A program made the position numbers and the translations under genes. A stretch of DNA of 10,343 nt, taken from Candidatus Sivonenia alaskensis PMM_0068 (GTDB taxonomy: Bacteria; Cyanobacteriota; Cyanobacteriia; Gloeobacterales; PMM-0068). The notes beneath the pieces were generated by a model. The model saw nothing but the letters and a program-made list of their open reading frames with translations, searched no databases and was not told the DNA's origin. Below, one piece after another: positions 7,076-10,343 of this stretch. The DNA lies in NCBI GenBank assembly GCA_949127685.1, contig CASBPW010000215.1:1-10343 (forward strand). Reading direction: 5' to 3'. Each line of letters starts with the position of its first letter. The stretch's first letter is position 1.

Positions 7076-7486
7076 TTGAGTGAAATATCTTCCCTGGACC
7101 TTGCTTATACCTGTGCCCAGGCTGCCGATGAACGTAAAGGCCAAGAAATTCTTCTGATTGAAGTGGGCAAGGCTTCGATCATTGCCGACTATTTTGTGGT
7201 GGTCACAGGCCTATCCCGGACGCAAGTTCGGGCTATCGCCAAAGGGATCGAAGAGGCTATGGCGGTCTATCATGACCGTAAGCCCCTCCGTACCGAAGGC
7301 TCCTCGGAAGCCAGCTGGGTACTGCAAGATTTTGGAGACGTGATTGTCCAGATTTTCTTGCCCCCAGAACGAGCGTTTTATCAGTTGGAGGCTTTCTGGG
7401 GTCAAGTCCCTCAAACGCCCTACCAGCCAGATATTCAGCCGGTACATCAGTTAACTGAATCAACTCAGACGAATCAACTTAGATAA
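7076..7486 (+). CDS. rsfS: ribosome silencing factor RsfS (Iojap family)
   Basis: RsfS binds ribosomal protein uL14 on the large subunit and blocks joining of the two subunits, lowering translation when nutrients are scarce. The 136-residue protein contains the family core: AADERKGQEILLIEVG (16-31), ADYFVVVTGLSRTQVRAIA (37-55), PLRTEG (70-75), then WVLQDFGDVIVQIF (81-94) and ERAFYQLEAFW (98-108). About 25 polar residues form a tail beyond the core. The first codon is TTG, because the frame has no ATG or GTG upstream. It is the middle gene of a probable operon, 36 bases after the YqeK-type gene and 15 bases before the CBS-domain gene. The neighbourhood suggests joint control of ribosome state and stress nucleotides. 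Confidence 0.93.
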   Translation: MSEISSLDLAYTCAQAADERKGQEILLIEVGKASIIADYFVVVTGLSRTQVRAIAKGIEEAMAVYHDRKPLRTEGSSEASWVLQDFGDVIVQIFLPPERAFYQLEAFWGQVPQTPYQPDIQPVHQLTESTQTNQLR

Positions 7487-7501
7487 GGGTATGCAAACTA
7501 T

Positions 7502-7960
7502 ATGGAACCACACTCTGTGGCTGAGGTGATGACTGCTCAGCCCCTCACGACCACGCCAAAAACTCCGATCACGGACGTGGTGCAGCTGCTCTCCGAGAGA
7601 CGGATTAGCGGACTCCCTGTGGTGGACGAGCAAGGTATTTTGGTGGGAATTATCTCTGAAACAGACCTCCTCTGGCAGGAAAGGGGGGCTACTCCCCCGA
7701 ACTTTCTATTTATTTTGGACGCGGTGATTCCTCTAGAACGGCCTGGTCGCTTTGTAGAGGAACTCCACAAAGTGCTGGGTAGTACCGTGGCAGAAGTGAT
7801 GACCAAAAACCCTGTAACTATCCGCCCAGAACAAACGGTTCAGGAAGCTGCACGCCTGATGATGCAAAAGGAGATTCATCGCCTGCCTGTCGTCGATAAA
7901 GACAATGCACTAGTGGGTATTGTCACCCGTGGAGATATTGTCCGAGCCATGGCCCGCTAG
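7502..7960 (+). CDS. tandem CBS-domain protein
   Basis: The 152-residue soluble protein is made almost entirely of two CBS motifs, a fold that usually binds adenosine nucleotides and regulates a partner. CBS1 covers about 7-58 (VAEVMTAQP, then RISGLPVVDEQGILVGIISETDL). CBS2 covers about 96-150 (VAEVMTKNPVTIRPEQT, then HRLPVVDKDNALVGIVTRGDI). A 38-residue insert between them (TPPNFLFILDAVIPLE and ELHKVLG) recurs in stand-alone CBS proteins of cyanobacteria. No catalytic domain is fused. The ATG at 7502 comes 15 bases after rsfS; the only ribosome-site candidate, AAGGG (7485-7489), overlaps the rsfS stop and is 12 bases away. The 3' end overlaps the convergent membrane-protein gene by 51 bases. 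The ligand and partner are unknown. Placement beside an Ap4A-hydrolase-type gene makes a nucleotide-sensing role plausible, but that is inference. Confidence 0.9.
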   Translation: MEPHSVAEVMTAQPLTTTPKTPITDVVQLLSERRISGLPVVDEQGILVGIISETDLLWQERGATPPNFLFILDAVIPLERPGRFVEELHKVLGSTVAEVMTKNPVTIRPEQTVQEAARLMMQKEIHRLPVVDKDNALVGIVTRGDIVRAMAR

Positions 7961-8725
7961 GCGGGTTTGGACCAGGGTGACGAGATAGGCTGCTGAAAAT
8001 AGGGATTGAACGAAAACTAAGGGGAGAACCCCCAAAATACCAAAAATGGCTACTAGACCAAAGGCCAGGCCCCACGCCAGTAAATTCAGCACAACTAAGG
8101 GCAGGATAGCGGTCCATTGAGACCAGAATGAAGCAAAACTACGGGACAAAGCTTTGAATAGTTTTCCCTCATCCAATACTACAGAAGCTTTCCAGAGGAT
8201 GAGCAACAAATTCAGGGTCAGGGTACTCCCGATAACCCCCCATGTCGCAAGGTTCAGCTGGTGCATGACAGGTTCTAAGTTCTTGGGGATGGTAAATCTT
8301 TCAGGATCCAGTTGTCCTTGATTTATTTTTTGAGAGAAACTCTCTGCCAAAGCTTGTACCTGCTGTAGCTCTTGCATACTGGTCGTGCTCAGGGACCAAG
8401 AAGACCAGGCTAGGACAATACCAAAAATAGCGGACCAGTATATAGTTTCTAAGCCGATCATCGGTACAAACCAACGACCGACCCCTACAAGAAAGGTATC
8501 CAAACTACTGTCTTTTTCTTTCAAGGCCTGGAGGGTCTGTTCATGGAACCCACCCGCAAAAGCGGTCCAGAGAAGCAGAATACCTACGAAAACCCAAGGG
8601 TTTCCATCTGACAGGGAAACGAGAACCAGCGTTAACACGTACAAAAGACTATAGGGAGCCCAAAGTAGAGGGTGCGCTCTGAATAAGTCCCAGGTTGCTC
8701 TGAGCAAGGAAAAGGGGGAGGTCAT
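7910..8725 (-). CDS. polytopic membrane protein of unknown function
   Basis: This 271-residue protein is not assigned to a characterised family. Hydrophobic segments suggest about six membrane helices at roughly 19-38, 43-60, 85-110, 158-180, 204-227 and 229-253. A polar, Gln/Glu-rich loop (about 112-157) lies between helices three and four. The opening FSLLRATWDLFRAHPLLW and the motif KALSRSFASFWSQW (190-203) resemble the repeated half-units of YciC/DUF975-like or GDPD-membrane-domain proteins, but this is a weak comparison. No catalytic residues are evident. The ATG at 8725 is not preceded by a good ribosome site. Its last 16 codons and stop lie inside the convergent CBS-domain gene, giving the polar tail HGSDNISTGDNTH. 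Given the hydrophobic core's quality I regard the gene as real. Confidence 0.8.
   Translation of the reverse strand: MTSPFSLLRATWDLFRAHPLLWAPYSLLYVLTLVLVSLSDGNPWVFVGILLLWTAFAGGFHEQTLQALKEKDSSLDTFLVGVGRWFVPMIGLETIYWSAIFGIVLAWSSWSLSTTSMQELQQVQALAESFSQKINQGQLDPERFTIPKNLEPVMHQLNLATWGVIGSTLTLNLLLILWKASVVLDEGKLFKALSRSFASFWSQWTAILPLVVLNLLAWGLAFGLVAIFGILGVLPLVFVQSLFSAAYLVTLVQTRLAGHGSDNISTGDNTH
7951..7967 (+). terminator. weak hairpin over the CBS gene stop codon
   Basis: CCCGC (7953-7957) and GCGGG (7961-7965) form a GC-rich stem with the stop codon TAG as its loop, and two G-U pairs could extend it (7951-7952 with 7966-7967). Only three T bases follow, so termination would be weak. It lies close to the point where converging transcripts from the membrane-protein gene end. 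Confidence 0.3.
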
Positions 8726-8828
8726 ACGTCGATGGCTAGCGTTCGTCTATCCTAGCAGCGAGGCTGGGCAAGATTACTCAGCGACAGACGATGGTAGCCC
8801 AAACACCCCTCTCAGGAGCGCAACCCCT

Positions 8829-8845
8829 CCTAGCTTCTGGCTAGG
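8829..8845 (-). terminator. hairpin after the small conserved gene
   Basis: CCTAGC and GCTAGG form a perfect six-pair stem around a five-base loop, seven bases beyond the stop of the small minus-strand gene. The following minus-strand bases are AGGGGTTG rather than a T run, so it is a poor intrinsic terminator. The remainder of the 126-base gap 8726-8851 shows nothing I can assign. Confidence 0.25.
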
Positions 8846-8851
8846 GCATTG

Positions 8852-9097
8852 CTAGTTTTTCAGGGCTACTTTCGGTGTTTGAGGCTGATGAGCTTCTCGG
8901 TAATGGGCATTGATCCAGCATTGAGGTAAGGGCTCTCCTGAAGGAAACACCAATTCTGATTTGCTCATCGCTTCCGGATCCTGCAATTCCTCTCCGGCAT
9001 GAAAACGACCCATAATTTCATGCTTTAACGGATCAAACAGGTCTTCCAGATTCAAAACTTCTACCAATTCATGGTTTACTTTTTGGCTTAAAAACAT
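8852..9097 (-). CDS. small conserved cyanobacterial protein of unknown function
   Basis: This 81-residue protein (start MFLSQKVNHELVEVL) has no signal peptide or membrane helix. It is acidic in the middle and contains stretches such as LEDLFDP, GRFHAGEELQDPE, SELVFPSGEPLPQCW and AHYR. I associate this pattern with a conserved hypothetical protein of cyanobacteria with no assigned function; that link is from memory. A start eight codons upstream at 9121 is possible, but AGGGGGAG (9110-9103) sits five bases before the ATG at 9097 and lies within the codons the longer version would use, so the shorter start is preferred. It is divergent from queC across 154 bases and precedes the membrane-protein gene on the same strand with a 126-base gap. 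Confidence 0.8.
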   Translation of the reverse strand: MFLSQKVNHELVEVLNLEDLFDPLKHEIMGRFHAGEELQDPEAMSKSELVFPSGEPLPQCWINAHYREAHQPQTPKVALKN

Positions 9098-9102
9098 AGG
9101 AA

Positions 9103-9110
9103 CTCCCCCT
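9103..9110 (-). promoter_or_regulatory. strong ribosome binding site fixing the small protein's start
   Basis: AGGGGGAG on the minus strand is five bases from the ATG at 9097-9095. It decides for the 81-residue product over the 89-residue one that would begin at 9121, where no comparable site exists. Confidence 0.7.
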
Positions 9111-9238
9111 GGTGAAGGCATAGGGTATCTCTACCTCTATTTTCGAGGACAGATTGAGCTATGGCACAGAATCTTCTTAATTCGTGAAATTGGCTCCCCG
9201 ACCCGCTGACTTTGGGGCCTAGGCGTACTCAGGCTTTG

Positions 9239-9244
9239 TACAAT
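9239..9244 (+). promoter_or_regulatory. possible queC -10 box giving a leaderless transcript
   Basis: TACAAT matches five of six bases of the -10 consensus. With normal geometry transcription would begin near 9251, at or one base before the ATG at 9252. No good -35 element is seen 17 bases upstream (GGCCTA), and no Shine-Dalgarno precedes either start candidate. The box overlaps the palindrome TTGTACAA (9236-9243). The 145-base stretch 9098-9242 otherwise shows no clear signal. Confidence 0.3.
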
Positions 9245-9251
9245 GGACCCT

Positions 9252-9932
9252 ATGAATGCTGTGGTCTTATTGTCTGGGGGCTTAGATTCGACAACAGTCG
9301 CCTATCTTGCCAAGAATGAAGGTTATAGGCTCTATGCCTTGTCGTTTGACTATCATCAGCGGCATCGCAGGGAATTGGAAGCGGCCAAAGCCGTAGCTCA
9401 GGCTGTGGGCGTGGTAGAACATCGCTTTGTCTCATTTGACTTGAGTCTCTGGGGTGGTTCTGCCCTCACGGATGATGAGCTGGAGGTGCCCCTGCATCGG
9501 AGTGCGGAGACGATGACCACTGCTATCCCGATCACCTATGTTCCTGCGCGGAATACTATTTTTCTGAGCTTTGCCTTGGGTTATGCGGAGGTCGTTGGAG
9601 CCCAAGCTGTCTTTGCGGGCATGAATGCCCTAGATTATTCTGGCTATCCCGATTGCCGACCTGACTACTTAGCGGCGATGGAAGAAGTGTTCCGTTTAGG
9701 CAGTAAAGCGGGAAGGGAAGGGAAACCGATCAAAATCTTGACTCCACTGATCCAAAAAACGAAGCGTGAAATCGTTGAATGGGGAAATATCCTCCAGGTT
9801 CCTTGGGCGTTGACCTATAGTTGCTATCAAGGGAATCTAGATTCCTGTGGAGTCTGTGATAGCTGCACCTTACGCCTCAACGCGTTTAGAGAGGCCGGAC
9901 TGCCAGACCCCATTGCGTACGCTAAGCGCTAA
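9252..9932 (+). CDS. queC: 7-cyano-7-deazaguanine (preQ0) synthase QueC
   Basis: QueC uses ATP and ammonia to convert 7-carboxy-7-deazaguanine to preQ0, the precursor of queuosine in the tRNA wobble position. From the ATG at 9252 the protein has 226 residues, typical of the family. It begins MNAVVLLSGGLDSTT, with the ATP-pyrophosphatase P-loop SGGLDST at 8-14. Further family motifs are FDYHQRHRREL, the central YVPARNTIFLSFAL, GMNALDYSGYPDCRP, and a C-terminal zinc site of four cysteines (191, 199, 202, 205) in YSCYQGNLDSCGVCDSC. An ATG three codons earlier (9243) is in frame, but QueC proteins usually begin directly with the strand before the P-loop, so 9252 is preferred. No preQ1 riboswitch is apparent upstream. 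A RecG-like frame follows 12 bases after the stop, suggesting co-transcription. No other queuosine gene is in the window. Confidence 0.96.
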   Translation: MNAVVLLSGGLDSTTVAYLAKNEGYRLYALSFDYHQRHRRELEAAKAVAQAVGVVEHRFVSFDLSLWGGSALTDDELEVPLHRSAETMTTAIPITYVPARNTIFLSFALGYAEVVGAQAVFAGMNALDYSGYPDCRPDYLAAMEEVFRLGSKAGREGKPIKILTPLIQKTKREIVEWGNILQVPWALTYSCYQGNLDSCGVCDSCTLRLNAFREAGLPDPIAYAKR

Positions 9933-9944
9933 GGCTCCAAAACG

Positions 9945-10343
9945 TTGTCTGAACTTTTTACCCCAGAACTGCAACAGGAACTCAAACGCCTGGAAAAGGC
10001 TCTCCAGGCAGAAGTGCAGCAAGGCTATATCAATCTTCAGGGCAGACACTATCGATTTGCAGAATTTTTGACGCTTAGCCTGGGACAGACCCCACCGGCG
10101 CCCCTTGCCACAGACCAGAAACGAACTTGGATGAATCTGGCGCAAAAATTTTCCCGATATGAAGTTTTGGAATTGCCTGGTCGCCGTTCTCTGATTGCGG
10201 AAACCCGACGCTTTATGTATCAGCTCACTTGTCAGGGGGAAGTTCGCCCTAAGGAAGTTAAAGAATCTAAGTCCTCCTATCAGGAGAACCTCCCTGCTAG
10301 TGCAGAACGTCCAAGCCAAAGCCTAGAAAATTCTATTGCTCAA
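9945..10343 (+). CDS. recG: ATP-dependent DNA helicase RecG, N-terminal part (runs off window)
   Basis: The frame directly after the queC stop is open without interruption to the window end, giving 133 codons from TTG 9945. The first ATG is not reached until 10132, inside what looks like conserved sequence, so TTG is the likely start; AAGG (9931-9934) is a weak ribosome site ten bases away. The protein starts LSELFTPELQQELKRLEKAL and contains GYINLQGRHYRFAEFL (27-42), a Trp-led helical stretch (about 59-72) and SLIAETRRFMYQL (82-94). A polar, Ser/Glu-rich linker follows from about 100. This pattern matches the N-terminal extension I recall ahead of the wedge domain in cyanobacterial RecG, which remodels stalled replication forks. 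The helicase motifs lie beyond the window, so the name rests on the extension alone. Confidence 0.6.
   Translation, partial: MSELFTPELQQELKRLEKALQAEVQQGYINLQGRHYRFAEFLTLSLGQTPPAPLATDQKRTWMNLAQKFSRYEVLELPGRRSLIAETRRFMYQLTCQGEVRPKEVKESKSSYQENLPASAERPSQSLENSIAQ

Noticed and set aside
7491..7501. Earlier ATG at 7491 as start of the CBS-domain gene
   Set aside because: It is 11 bases from the 7502 ATG and therefore out of frame with the CBS domains.
9098..9121. Eight-residue N-terminal extension of the small conserved protein
   Set aside because: The extension (MPSPGGVP) would overlie the strong AGGGGGAG ribosome site for the ATG at 9097.
9098..9251. preQ1 riboswitch upstream of queC
   Set aside because: No compact pseudoknot aptamer sequence with the A-rich tail of preQ1-I is seen, and the candidate leader is too short if transcription starts near 9251.
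9870..10319. Open reverse-strand frame of 149 codons over the end of the window
   Set aside because: It is antisense to the end of QueC and to the continuous RecG-like forward frame, shows no recognisable domain, and is low-complexity in Phe/Arg/Leu.

Overview
This window reads as chromosomal housekeeping DNA from a cyanobacterium of moderate GC content. Three features point there: an outer-membrane porin with an N-terminal SLH domain and coiled coil, an 81-residue protein of a type I associate with cyanobacteria, and a RecG-like protein with the long N-terminal extension typical of that phylum. I saw no phage, transposase, CRISPR, toxin-antitoxin or defence genes, and no tRNA or rRNA. I also saw no copy of the HIP1 octamer that is abundant in many cyanobacterial genomes. 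I cannot name the genus.

Layout: positions 1-143 appear to hold the 3' end of an unidentified gene that overlaps the start of an ABC-F translation-factor ATPase (130-1806, +). A short intergenic patch (1807-1945) follows. It holds a string of small hairpins and a rho-independent terminator serving the convergent porin gene (1946-3715, -). Upstream of the porin, on the same strand, lies a tightly coupled murC-murB pair (6224-3847, -) for the early cytoplasmic steps of peptidoglycan synthesis. The 194-base gap 6225-6418 is divergent and contains a discontinuous inverted repeat.

From 6419 the plus strand carries a likely operon: a YqeK-type HD phosphohydrolase (Ap4A hydrolase family), the ribosome silencing factor RsfS (TTG start) and a two-CBS-domain protein. 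The last gene overlaps by 51 bases, tail to tail, with a minus-strand gene for a polytopic membrane protein (7910-8725). A small conserved protein (8852-9097, -) is then divergent from queC (preQ0 synthase, 9252-9932, +). QueC is followed after 12 bases by an open frame from a TTG codon that runs off the window end and looks like the N-terminus of RecG helicase.

Functional themes are cell-envelope construction (MurC, MurB, porin), translation and ribosome state (ABC-F, YqeK, RsfS, QueC for tRNA modification) and DNA repair (RecG). I found no convincing new multi-gene system. The more interesting points are small: a proline inside the second Walker B of the ABC-F protein, the hairpin cluster at 1811-1879, the inverted repeat at 6268-6340, a possibly leaderless queC, and the pairing of an Ap4A-hydrolase-type gene with a CBS-domain gene.
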